The translations under genes and the position numbers were made by a program. This document shows, piece after piece, positions 1 to 6,237 of a stretch of DNA of 7,152 bases (the first letter of the stretch is position 1; each line of letters begins with the position of its first letter). The notes below the pieces were generated by a model that had not been told where the DNA came from, made no database searches, and saw only the letters and a list, made by a program, of their open reading frames with translations. This DNA comes from Pseudomonadota bacterium (GTDB lineage Bacteria; Pseudomonadota; Alphaproteobacteria; Rhizobiales; Hyphomicrobiaceae), in contig JAEZBZ010000085.1 of assembly GCA_023412745.1 (NCBI GenBank), forward strand, positions 1-7,152, written 5' to 3'.

Positions 1-408
1 TTCAGCTACTTCTACTGCGCCCGCGAGGCCATCCGGCGCATGTCGACCCTGCATGGCGGCGGCGGCGGCGCCATCGTCAATGTTTCGTCCCGGGCGGCGA
101 GCTTCGGCGGATTGCCGAAGGAAACGCATTATGCGGCGACCAAGGGCGCCGTAGACAGCTTCACCATGGGGCTGGCACGCGAGGTTGGGCGCGAGGGCAT
201 CCGCGGCAACGGTGTGCGCCCTGGGCCGGTGATCACCGAGATTCATGAAGTGCATGGCGGCGAGGAGGCCGCGCGCGCGATTGGCGCTAGCAGTCCGATC
301 GGCCGGGCCGGAGAGCCGCACGAGATCGCCGACACGGTGCTCTGGCTGTTGTCCGACAGATCATCATTCGTGCACGGCGCGATCCTGAATGCCACCGGCG
401 GCTTGTGA
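1..408 (+). CDS. SDR family oxidoreductase, C-terminal part (5' end outside window)
   Basis: This is the last 135 codons of a classical short-chain dehydrogenase/reductase, an NAD(P)(H)-dependent enzyme of the cytoplasm. The frame is open from base 1 and stops with TGA at 406-408. Counting from the first visible residue, a Gly run (19-23) leads into the strand AIVNVSS, whose Ser at about 30 is the expected catalytic Ser. The catalytic Tyr and Lys follow as YAATK (44-48). A PG motif comes next (RPGPVITEIH), where the nicotinamide-side loop normally lies, and the protein ends in the usual small-residue C-terminus (GAILNATGGL). Family members are about 250 residues, so roughly 115 residues, including the TGxxxGxG Rossmann motif, are missing to the left. 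The substrate cannot be read from this part. The next gene on the same strand begins 269 bases later, so an operon link is doubtful. Confidence 0.93.
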   Translation, partial: FSYFYCAREAIRRMSTLHGGGGGAIVNVSSRAASFGGLPKETHYAATKGAVDSFTMGLAREVGREGIRGNGVRPGPVITEIHEVHGGEEAARAIGASSPIGRAGEPHEIADTVLWLLSDRSSFVHGAILNATGGL

Positions 409-666
409 TCCGGTAGTATTCCAACGTCGATATCACGATTTATGAAACGTCGTAGTCTGCTGTCGACTTGATTTTCATCCGCGCCCAAGCGCATCCGGAG
501 AGATATGTCTGCCGGCGAAATATCGTTGTTTAGGTGCTGCAATGAATATTTGGCGTTAACGACTATGAAGCGATTATAAATGCGTTTTGATTTGTAAAAT
601 ATTCGTCGCGCGCATCGGCTGGAACATCTCCGCGCTGCAGGCGTTGTCTTGGCACAACCCAGTTTC
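409..666. other. AT-richer intergenic stretch, no gene seen
   Basis: This gap between the dehydrogenase and the small protein gene is clearly richer in A and T than its surroundings, most of all at about 535-605. I see no credible reading frame: the minus-strand frame crossing it runs into the dehydrogenase and has no family features. A TATAAA at 575-580 with TTGGCG at 550-555 could be a weak promoter for the small gene downstream, but the 19-base spacer is long and I give it little weight. Confidence 0.4.
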
Positions 667-673
667 AGGAGGT
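667..673 (+). promoter_or_regulatory. Strong Shine-Dalgarno AGGAGGT for the small protein
   Basis: Seven bases match the anti-Shine-Dalgarno end of 16S rRNA, four bases before the ATG at 678. This is the main reason to call the small gene and to choose its start. Confidence 0.7.
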
Positions 674-677
674 CCGA

Positions 678-902
678 ATGGATAGCCGAATGTGGTGGTT
701 GATTGGTGGCATCGTGGCGCTGGTACTTGTCGTGGCCATGATGTTCCCGCGTGAGCCCACCGAGACGGCGACAATTCCCGCGCCGTCGCCGCCTGCCGCA
801 ACGTCACCGGCTCCGACGCCCGCTCCGCCGGCCAACCCGGCACCGCAGGCGACGCCGCCAGCCCCGTCGGATAGCCCGGCTTCGCCGGCGGTTCCGAAAT
901 AA
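678..902 (+). CDS. Small membrane-anchored Pro/Ala-rich protein, unknown function
   Basis: This is a 74-residue protein that I do not recognise as a named family. Residues 1-5 are short and polar or charged (MDSRM). Residues 6-23 form one strong hydrophobic segment (WWLIGGIVALVLVVAMMF), then PREPTE, then about 45 residues made almost only of Pro, Ala, Ser and Thr up to the terminal Lys. It is probably a single-pass inner-membrane protein or uncleaved signal anchor with a disordered tail in the periplasm. No lipobox Cys is present. Start choice is well supported: AGGAGGT at 667-673 lies four bases before the ATG. The low-complexity tail is also open in other frames, so the Shine-Dalgarno and the hydrophobic N-terminus are the main evidence that this frame is real. 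A hairpin that could end its transcript follows at 935-969. Confidence 0.72.
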   Translation: MDSRMWWLIGGIVALVLVVAMMFPREPTETATIPAPSPPAATSPAPTPAPPANPAPQATPPAPSDSPASPAVPK

Positions 903-934
903 GAGAACGTCTCGCTTGACCGCCCCACACCACA

Positions 935-969
935 GGCCGCAGACCGTAGATCACGGTTTGCGGCTTGTT
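935..969 (+). terminator. Hairpin between convergent genes, probable terminator
   Basis: The left arm GCCGCAGACCGT (936-947) and right arm ACGGTTTGCGGC (953-964) enclose the five-base loop AGATC. On the plus-strand RNA all 12 positions pair, one as G-U, and a further G-U extends the base. TTGTT follows, a short U-rich tail. On the minus strand the same site has a C-A mismatch and no T tract, so it should work better for the plus-strand small gene. The right arm and loop overlap the last codons and stop of the convergent exporter gene. The U tract is short, so factor-independent termination is likely rather than certain. Confidence 0.55.
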
Positions 970-1853
970 AGTGCGACACCCGCCAAAATCAGCACAAATC
1001 CCGCGATGTGATACAGCGCCAGAGGCTCGCCCAGCAGCCCGATCGCCATCAGCGCACCGAAAAGCGGCACAAGATGTAAGAAAATACCGGCGCGCACGCC
1101 GCCGATCAGCTCAACGCCGCGCGTATAGCAGATGAAACCGATGATGCTCGGAAAGATCGAAACGTAGAGCACGGTCAGTAGCGTCACGAGCGTCGGTTGA
1201 AGGACCATGCCGAACATGGTCGATTCGATGATCAGCAGCGGAAAATTAAAGACCCCAGACGCGAGAAACTGAACAAACAGAAACGTCAGCCAATGAATGT
1301 CCGGCCGCAGCCTGAGATAGGCGGTATAAATGGCTGTAATCAGCATGCCGAACAGGATCAGCAGGTCGCCACGGTTCAGCGTCATACGCAAAAGTACGTC
1401 AAGGCTCCCGTGGGAGATCACGACCAGAACGCCCACCAGCGATATGACGGTGCCTACGATCTGCCTGAATGTCATCCTGTCACGAAACAGGAAGACGCAG
1501 GCTAGCGCGATCATGACAGGCGCCGTTGAGTTCAGGACCAGCGCATTGAGCGCCGTTGTGAAATTCAGCCCGATGTACTGCAGTGTATTAAAGGCTCCGC
1601 AGCCCATGATGCCGAGGATCGAGAGAAATTTCCAATTCTGACGGACAACGGGCCAGTCTCGTTTGAGATGCGGCAACGCGAACGGCAAAAGGAACAGGGC
1701 CGCCAGCGACCACCGCAGAAACGACAGCGCGACCGGCGGGACATGCCCGGCGACGGCGCGGCCCAGAACTTGGTTTCCGGCCCAGAACAGGGCCAGGAAG
1801 GTCAGCAGGAGATAGGCGTTGTTGAAGGCCTTGTCGGCCAGACGGCGTAGCAT
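951..1853 (-). CDS. EamA/DMT superfamily transporter
   Basis: This is a 300-residue inner-membrane protein of the drug/metabolite transporter superfamily, with two EamA repeats of about five helices each. Ten hydrophobic segments can be read, at roughly 12-30, 40-60, 70-90, 95-115, 122-140, 150-170, 180-200, 210-235, 240-262 and 268-290. A charged loop (FRDRMTFRQ) joins helices 4 and 5, and a positive tail (SRKP) closes the protein, as is typical of the family. The frame also opens eight codons upstream at a TTG (1877) with no Shine-Dalgarno; I prefer the ATG at 1853, which gives the usual N-terminus MLRRLADKAF. EamA proteins are usually amino-acid, amine or metabolite exporters, but the substrate here cannot be read. 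The gene lies 73 bases behind the lyase gene on the same strand and may be co-transcribed with it. Confidence 0.93.
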   Translation of the reverse strand: MLRRLADKAFNNAYLLLTFLALFWAGNQVLGRAVAGHVPPVALSFLRWSLAALFLLPFALPHLKRDWPVVRQNWKFLSILGIMGCGAFNTLQYIGLNFTTALNALVLNSTAPVMIALACVFLFRDRMTFRQIVGTVISLVGVLVVISHGSLDVLLRMTLNRGDLLILFGMLITAIYTAYLRLRPDIHWLTFLFVQFLASGVFNFPLLIIESTMFGMVLQPTLVTLLTVLYVSIFPSIIGFICYTRGVELIGGVRAGIFLHLVPLFGALMAIGLLGEPLALYHIAGFVLILAGVALTSRKP

Positions 1854-1894
1854 TCGCGGTTCACTTATCGCATGCAATAGTTGCCACGCCGGTT

Positions 1895-1916
1895 GGCCGC
1901 GGAATTTCGCGCGGCC
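1895..1916 (-). repeat. Inverted repeat (hairpin) after the lyase gene
   Basis: GGCCGCG (1895-1901) and CGCGGCC (1910-1916) are perfect inverted arms of seven bases with an eight-base loop. It starts 10 bases after the lyase stop codon on the minus strand. No T tract follows, so it may be an RNA-stabilising or attenuating hairpin between lyase and exporter rather than a full terminator. The arms are pure G/C, so chance is a real alternative. Confidence 0.35.
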
Positions 1917-1926
1917 GCCTGCGGCG

Positions 1927-2850
1927 TCACTTGCCCCATCTGAGTGCCAACGGCGAAACGTCGGCGGCCAATTCCAGAAGGCCCGCCCGCGTATCGGGAT
2001 GCAGCGGCTCCAGCGGATGACGCACGAAGTCGCTCTTGATGATGCCGCCGGCCTTCATCACGGTTTTGGTAGCCCTGAGCCCGCACTGGCGGTTCTCGTA
2101 GTTGATCAGCGGTAGGATGCGCGCATAACCAGCTTTCGCTTCCGCGCGCCGGCCGGCCAGGAAATCCTGTACCACCGGCTTGATCAGGTCCGGCAGCAGC
2201 GCGCTCGACATGGTGCCGGTGGCGCCAGCATCGAGATCCGCCATCAGCGTAATGGATTCCTCACCATCGAACGGCCCTTCAATGAGATCGCCACCGGCTG
2301 CGATCAGCGCACGCAGCTTCGCGGCAGTGCCTGGCATCTCGATTTTGAAGTAGCGCACAAGCGGAACTTCCTTGGCCAGACGCACTAGGAACGGCACCGT
2401 CAAGTTTACGCCGCTCAGCGGCGCGTCCTGCACCATGATGGTGATGCCCGACGCATCGGCGACACGCTGGAAATGCTCGATCATGCCTTTCTCGTCGGCC
2501 TTGAGGCTGCTGCCGTGATAGGGCGGCATCATCATCAGCATGGTCGCGCCAGCCTTGGCGGCGGCCTTTGCACGCGCGGCCGCGATATCCGTGCTGAAGT
2601 GGCTGGTGGTGACGATGACCGGAACGCGGCCGGCGACATGCGTCATGCTGAGGTCGAGCAGGGTCTGGCGTTCTTCGTCGGACAACAGGAACTGTTCGGA
2701 GTAATTGGCGAGAATGCAGATGCCATCGACGCCCTGGTCGATCATGCAATCGAGTACCCGTCGCATGCCGTCCAGATCGAGCGCACCAGTGTCGGTGAAG
2801 GGGGTGGGGGCGATCGGAAAGATGCCGGTAAACGGCTTGGCTGCGGGCAT
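1927..2850 (-). CDS. DapA/NAL-superfamily lyase, L-2-keto-3-deoxyarabonate dehydratase-like
   Basis: This is a 307-residue cytoplasmic class I aldolase-fold (TIM barrel) protein. The Schiff-base lysine is K169 in RYFKIE. The usual GTTGE phosphate/carboxylate motif is replaced by ANYSEQF (49-54), and the usual YN.P motif by QDAP (141-144), so the classical barrel Tyr is absent. These changes, plus MPPYHG (108-113), GPFDGEE (192-198), LINYENRQ (248-255) and the C-terminal LRWGK, match what I remember of L-2-keto-3-deoxyarabonate dehydratase from Azospirillum. That enzyme yields alpha-ketoglutarate semialdehyde in non-phosphorylating L-arabinose catabolism. The related deaminase of hydroxyproline catabolism gives the same product but, as I recall it, keeps different motifs. 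The frame is open upstream to 3216, but ATG 2850 has AGGGAG six bases before it and matches the family N-terminus (FTGIFPIAPTPF). True dihydrodipicolinate synthase is unlikely. Confidence 0.85.
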   Translation of the reverse strand: MPAAKPFTGIFPIAPTPFTDTGALDLDGMRRVLDCMIDQGVDGICILANYSEQFLLSDEERQTLLDLSMTHVAGRVPVIVTTSHFSTDIAAARAKAAAKAGATMLMMMPPYHGSSLKADEKGMIEHFQRVADASGITIMVQDAPLSGVNLTVPFLVRLAKEVPLVRYFKIEMPGTAAKLRALIAAGGDLIEGPFDGEESITLMADLDAGATGTMSSALLPDLIKPVVQDFLAGRRAEAKAGYARILPLINYENRQCGLRATKTVMKAGGIIKSDFVRHPLEPLHPDTRAGLLELAADVSPLALRWGK

Positions 2851-2856
2851 GACGGT

Positions 2857-2862
2857 CTCCCT
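2857..2862 (-). promoter_or_regulatory. Shine-Dalgarno AGGGAG deciding the lyase start
   Basis: This site lies six bases before the ATG at 2850. It supports that start over the many upstream in-frame codons, which would run into the 3' end of the neighbouring hydrolase gene. Confidence 0.65.
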
Positions 2863-3039
2863 AGTGATTGGTCGCGAGATGGCGATGGGCTCTCGATTAT
2901 GCGGTTCGACCCATTGTTTCGTGGCAGCCATAGCACAAATCCAGGCCGCGCCAGTACGTCTTGGCGCAACCCTGCGATGCGTGAGTGCCGGATGATTGGA
3001 TGTCCGCGACGGCCAACGTTCGGCGCGGCCGTCGCGTAT
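2863..3039 (-). other. Intergenic region before the lyase gene
   Basis: The gap between the hydrolase stop and the lyase start is 194 bases, longer than the other gaps in this minus-strand run. It may hold a promoter for the lyase and exporter pair. A CATAAT (minus strand, 2896-2901) is a fair -10 match, 45 bases before the ATG, but I see no convincing -35. The upstream end carries two inverted repeats, listed separately. The extended lyase frame is open through it but shows no protein features. Confidence 0.4.
3005..3036. repeat. Perfect 10-bp inverted repeat downstream of the hydrolase gene
   Basis: CGCGACGGCC (3005-3014) and GGCCGTCGCG (3027-3036) are exact reverse complements around a 12-base loop. 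Together with the palindrome at 3040-3059 this makes two hairpins in a row, immediately after the end of the hydrolase gene on the minus strand. No T tract follows on either strand. It may be a transcript-end structure or a DNA-binding site. Confidence 0.5.
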
Positions 3040-3059
3040 CGCTATCAGCGCTGATAGCG
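3040..3059. repeat. Perfect 20-bp palindrome spanning the hydrolase stop codon
   Basis: CGCTATCAGCGCTGATAGCG reads the same on both strands. The hydrolase stop codon (3045-3047) lies inside it, so the last residues Tyr-Gln-Arg are encoded by palindromic DNA. As RNA it could form an eight-pair stem with a four-base loop. As DNA it has the symmetry of a dimeric regulator site, 190 bases before the lyase start. Confidence 0.6.
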
Positions 3060-3929
3060 CCAGCGTAAGCGGCCGTTCCAGCCTTCGATGCGGCCGACGG
3101 ACGGATCGGGGAAGTGGATCGGCAGCAGCTTGGTGTCGGTATCCGCGACTTTGCCGAAGAACGCTTCGCGGCTCTTCACCGCCTCTTCCGGATCCCAGCA
3201 GAACACGGTCGACCATTCCGGCTCGGCGACCTGCAAGGCGTGGTGGAACAGGTCTCCGGTGATGACGGCGTGCTGGCCGCCGCTGCGTACGTGCAGGCAG
3301 CAGTGGCAGGGCGAATGGCCGGGCGTTGGCTCCAGCGTGATGCAGTTGTCGAGTTCGAAATCGTCATCGACCAGCAGCGCCTGACCGGCCTCGACCACCG
3401 GCAGGCAGTTGAAGCGGAACACGTCGCCGCCGCCGCCCGGACGCTGCTCGCCGGCCTTGGTCGAAGCTTCCCAGGCCTCATACTCGCGCTTGTGGAAGAT
3501 GTATTTCGCGTTGGGGAATGTAGGTACCCAGCGACCGTCGCGCAGCACGGTATTCCAGCCGGAATGGTCGATGTGCAGATGGGTGCAGAAGACGTAGTCG
3601 ATGTCTTCGACCGACAAGCCCTCGGCCTTCAAGCCCTCCACCCAGGGCTGCTTGGGGTAGTCCATCGGCGCCGGCCAGCCTTTGTCCTCACCCGTGCACG
3701 TATCGACCAGAATGACATGGCGCGGCGTGCGCACGACGTAGGTCTGATAGGTGACGACCATCTTGCCCGATACCGGATCGTAGGTTTCGGGTTCAACCTC
3801 CTGCAGCCGTTCGGCCAGCAGTTCCGGCTGCGCGGCTGCCTTCGGGAACATCGCCTCTGGCGTGCGCCACGGCCCGTCGCGCTCGATGAAGCTGGTGATG
3901 GTGACGTCGCCGATGGTGAGCTTGCGCAT
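3045..3929 (-). CDS. Metallo-beta-lactamase-fold hydrolase (lactonase-like)
   Basis: This is a 294-residue hydrolase with the MBL fold and no signal peptide, so probably cytoplasmic. The zinc-binding set is complete: HLHIDH at 117-122 (H117, H119, D121, H122), H205 in PTPGHSPCH, D226 in ITGDLFHH and H272 in LLPIHFPDPS. This is the pattern of dinuclear members such as the AHL-lactonase and 4-pyridoxolactonase branch. The substrate cannot be read. A lactone or a thioester-type compound is plausible, but true antibiotic beta-lactamase activity is not suggested. ATG 3929 follows AAGG/AGGA-rich bases a short way upstream. The gene lies 74 bases behind the agmatinase on the same strand and is probably part of the same unit. 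The 3' end carries the palindrome at 3040-3059. Confidence 0.92.
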   Translation of the reverse strand: MRKLTIGDVTITSFIERDGPWRTPEAMFPKAAAQPELLAERLQEVEPETYDPVSGKMVVTYQTYVVRTPRHVILVDTCTGEDKGWPAPMDYPKQPWVEGLKAEGLSVEDIDYVFCTHLHIDHSGWNTVLRDGRWVPTFPNAKYIFHKREYEAWEASTKAGEQRPGGGGDVFRFNCLPVVEAGQALLVDDDFELDNCITLEPTPGHSPCHCCLHVRSGGQHAVITGDLFHHALQVAEPEWSTVFCWDPEEAVKSREAFFGKVADTDTKLLPIHFPDPSVGRIEGWNGRLRWRYQR

Positions 3930-3963
3930 GTCCTGCCTTGGGTTTGTTCAATGCTGAATGTGG

Positions 3964-3994
3964 GCGCAGTAATGCACCGCCGACCGCATTGCGC
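3964..3994. repeat. Bulged inverted repeat between agmatinase and hydrolase genes
   Basis: GCGCA (3964-3968) and ATGC (3972-3975) pair with GCATTGCGC (3986-3994), giving nine pairs with a three-base bulge. The ten-base loop contains CCGCCGACC, which also occurs twice in the divergent region at 6317 and 6388. It may modulate expression of the hydrolase relative to agmatinase; there is no T tract. Confidence 0.35.
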
Positions 3995-4003
3995 AAGGAC
4001 TGG

Positions 4004-4927
4004 TCAGGGGTGCGGCGTCGTTCCGGACAAGGCGTAGTTCATCATCTTGTAGGCCAGCACGGCGGCGGTGTAGTCGGCCGCATGCAGGCCGGGCATCGGC
4101 GCGAGTTCAACCAGATCGCCACCGACGATGGTGCCGACCTCGGCCGCGCGTCTGAGGATTTCCAGCGCCTGCAGATACTGCATGCCGCCCGGTGTCGGCG
4201 TGCCGGTCGCCGGCATGATGCCGCCGTCGAGACCGTCGATGTCGAACGTGAGATAGACCGGCTTGCCCTTCAACGGCGCGACGATGTCTTCGATGTTCCA
4301 GCGCGCCTGATCCTTGCCCCAATGGATATGGATGCGGTCGCGGTTGGCGTCGTAATAGTCCGCCTCGGCCTGCGAGATCGCGCGGATGCCGACGGAAACG
4401 AGCGTGACATCCGGATGATCGAGCACGCGCCGCATGGCGGAGGCATGCGAATAGTGCTCGCCCAGATAGCCGTCGCGCAGGTCGGCGTGGGCGTCGAACT
4501 GCAGCACCACAAGATCGGGATAGCGCTCCACGAACGGCCGGATCGCTCCGGGTGTCAGCGAGTGCTCACCGCCGATCACGAACGGAAAGCGGCCGGCGTC
4601 CAGCACCGTGCCGACGATGCCGGCCAACTGATCCAGCGCAGCTTCAATCGACGGCGCGATTTCAGGTTCGCGAACAGTGGCGATGCCGTAATCGAGGTAA
4701 GCCTCGCGCCACAGTTCCTCGTCGAATAGTTCGAGCTGATGACTTGCGGCCAGGATCGCGGCCGGTCCCGCAGCCGTGCCGCCGCCGTAGCTGACGGAGG
4801 CTTCCAGCCCGAACGGAATGACGACGGCGCGCGCCGCTTCCGGATTGACGGCGTCGGCGCGACCTTCTTCCAGGAAAGCTTCGGCGGGCGGCAGATAGTC
4901 GAGCGTGACCGATGCGTTGCCGTTCAT
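4004..4927 (-). CDS. speB: Agmatinase (ureohydrolase family)
   Basis: This 307-residue cytoplasmic Mn-dependent ureohydrolase is expected to split agmatine into putrescine and urea. All metal ligands are visible: GGEHS (119-123, H122), DAHAD (145-149: D145, H147, D149) and FDIDGLD (228-234: D229, D231). SHAS (160-163) carries the substrate-side His. The Gly-rich YGGGTAAGP (47-55), TGTPTPGG (241-248) and GGDLVELAP (269-277) are the other family blocks. The family's GGDHS is GGEHS here and LDP is LDGG, both seen in other bacterial agmatinases. Arginase or another guanidino substrate cannot be excluded by sequence alone, but the adjacent decarboxylase favours polyamine metabolism. The start at 4927 lies 43 bases after the decarboxylase stop; its Shine-Dalgarno is weak, so translational coupling or read-through from the upstream gene is plausible. 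Confidence 0.92.
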   Translation of the reverse strand: MNGNASVTLDYLPPAEAFLEEGRADAVNPEAARAVVIPFGLEASVSYGGGTAAGPAAILAASHQLELFDEELWREAYLDYGIATVREPEIAPSIEAALDQLAGIVGTVLDAGRFPFVIGGEHSLTPGAIRPFVERYPDLVVLQFDAHADLRDGYLGEHYSHASAMRRVLDHPDVTLVSVGIRAISQAEADYYDANRDRIHIHWGKDQARWNIEDIVAPLKGKPVYLTFDIDGLDGGIMPATGTPTPGGMQYLQALEILRRAAEVGTIVGGDLVELAPMPGLHAADYTAAVLAYKMMNYALSGTTPHP

Positions 4928-4970
4928 GCTGCTTCTGCCGCCTGCTGTGCTGGTGTGTGCTGTGGCCCGA

Positions 4971-6146
4971 TCAGGCGTTCTGCGCGATCGATGCCTGATC
5001 TTCGCCGTACATCGTGTACATCGGCTCGTCGAGCAGGATCACCTCGTCGTAACGGCCGTAGCCGTTGAAGTTGCCTGCCAGCGCACGCCCGTAGGCGCCG
5101 ATGTTGCCGATCTCTATGTAGTCGCCCTCGCGGATGGACTCGGGAAGGTAGAACGGTCCCTTCTTCTGGTCGATCGAGTCGCAGGTCGGGCCCCACATCG
5201 CGAACGGCACCAGCTTCTCCGACGCATTGACCTCGCGGCCGACCATGCGCACCGGGAAGGCGAAGCCGAGCTGCGCGGCATCGAACAGCGCGCCATAGCC
5301 GCCGTCGTTGATGTACAGCTCGTTTCCCTTGCGAGCGTCGACACGCACGATCAGGCTCTCGGCCTCGGCGACCAGCGCACGGCCCGGTTCGCAGATCAGG
5401 CGGCAGTTCTCCGTTACCGGCAGCTTCTCGAAACCGTTGCGGATCACGTCCATGAACGAGATCAGCGGCGCCGGCTCGCTGTCGGTGTAGCGCGACGGAA
5501 ATCCGCCGCCGACATCGATGGCATCGACGACGACACCGGCCTTCACGATCAGCTTGTGCACTTCCTCGAACGCCAGCGCATAAGCCTCCGGCGTCGTGGT
5601 CTGCGAGCCGACGTGGAAGGTAATGCCGAGTTCGTCGGCAACCTGACGCGTCTTGATCAGCAGCTCGGCCGCCTTGTCGCCGATGATGCCGAACTTGCGC
5701 TCAAGCGGAATCTGGCTGTTCCTGCTCGGCACGGCGATGCGCACGAACAGTTCCAGATCCTTGGCGCCGTCGGTTTCCTCAACGATCTTGTTGAGTTCGT
5801 CCTCGGTGTCGAGGGCGAAGCACTTGATGCCGAACTCGTGGTAGGCGCGACGGATCGCGTACCGCGACTTCACGGGATGCATGAAGTGCAGGTTCACGCC
5901 CGGAATCGTGGCGGCATCCTCAAGCTCGGGGACCGAGGCGACATCGAACTGGTGAATGCCGGCGCCATACAGCGCGCCCAGCAGGAACACCGAGCTATTC
6001 GCCTTGTAGGCGTAGGCAACTTCGCCGGGGAAATGCTTAAGGAACCAGCGCGCAGCGCGACCCGCAGCATGCGGGCGGGCGGCCAAAACCGGATGAACGG
6101 GCTTGGTTTGAGCGATCAGCGCAGCCGCAGATGGGAATCTTTCCAT
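4971..6146 (-). CDS. Ornithine (or lysine/ornithine) decarboxylase, PLP fold type III
   Basis: This 391-residue PLP enzyme has the alanine-racemase-like barrel followed by a beta-domain, the group that includes eukaryotic-type ornithine decarboxylase. The PLP lysine is K48 in YAYKAN. Other blocks are HPVKS (90-94), HVGSQ (178-182), DVGGGFPSRY (211-220) and the phosphate-binding EPGRA (253-257). The WGPTCDS block (318-324) supplies the catalytic Cys-Asp from the partner subunit. A late AYGRALAGNFNGY block (351-363) closes the site. HVGSQ with PTCDS fits ornithine or lysine decarboxylase better than diaminopimelate decarboxylase. The product would be putrescine (or cadaverine), matching the agmatinase behind it. 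The start is firm: GGAGGT lies eight bases before ATG 6146. The gene is unrelated to the fold-I enzyme SpeF of E. coli, although alphaproteobacterial copies are often annotated speF. It has a long structured leader with an upstream ORF. Confidence 0.93.
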   Translation of the reverse strand: MERFPSAAALIAQTKPVHPVLAARPHAAGRAARWFLKHFPGEVAYAYKANSSVFLLGALYGAGIHQFDVASVPELEDAATIPGVNLHFMHPVKSRYAIRRAYHEFGIKCFALDTEDELNKIVEETDGAKDLELFVRIAVPSRNSQIPLERKFGIIGDKAAELLIKTRQVADELGITFHVGSQTTTPEAYALAFEEVHKLIVKAGVVVDAIDVGGGFPSRYTDSEPAPLISFMDVIRNGFEKLPVTENCRLICEPGRALVAEAESLIVRVDARKGNELYINDGGYGALFDAAQLGFAFPVRMVGREVNASEKLVPFAMWGPTCDSIDQKKGPFYLPESIREGDYIEIGNIGAYGRALAGNFNGYGRYDEVILLDEPMYTMYGEDQASIAQNA

Positions 6147-6154
6147 TTCATGGG

Positions 6155-6160
6155 ACCTCC
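6155..6160 (-). promoter_or_regulatory. Shine-Dalgarno GGAGGT of the decarboxylase
   Basis: This strong site lies eight bases before ATG 6146. A second, out-of-frame ATG (6149-6151) lies between site and start, only three bases from the site, and opens an 11-codon frame ending at 6116. The spacing strongly favours the downstream ATG. Confidence 0.75.
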
Positions 6161-6237
6161 ACCAGTCGGGACCAGGACCAGATGGCGCTTGCTGAACCAG
6201 CAGAGACCGCCGTTGAAATCAGTTGCCGGAAATAAGG

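Noticed and set aside
243..542. Minus-strand 99-codon frame across the dehydrogenase end and the gap
   Set aside because: It overlaps a clear dehydrogenase gene and shows no recognisable features.
751..1011. Arg/Pro-rich plus-strand frame overlapping the small protein gene
   Set aside because: It is a frame-shifted reading of the Pro/Ala repeat codons, with no ribosome site of its own.
1854..1877. TTG start eight codons upstream for the exporter
   Set aside because: No ribosome site precedes it, and the ATG at 1853 gives a normal family N-terminus.
2851..3216. N-terminal extension of the lyase frame by 122 codons
   Set aside because: It would overlap the hydrolase gene, lacks family similarity, and the ATG at 2850 has a well-placed Shine-Dalgarno.
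3114..4037. A 307-codon plus-strand frame opposite the hydrolase
   Set aside because: It is antisense to a gene with a complete zinc-ligand set, and its translation has no domain or membrane features.
3938..4729. A 263-codon plus-strand frame opposite the agmatinase
   Set aside because: It is an antisense shadow of agmatinase; the residue pattern mirrors the coding strand and nothing is recognisable.
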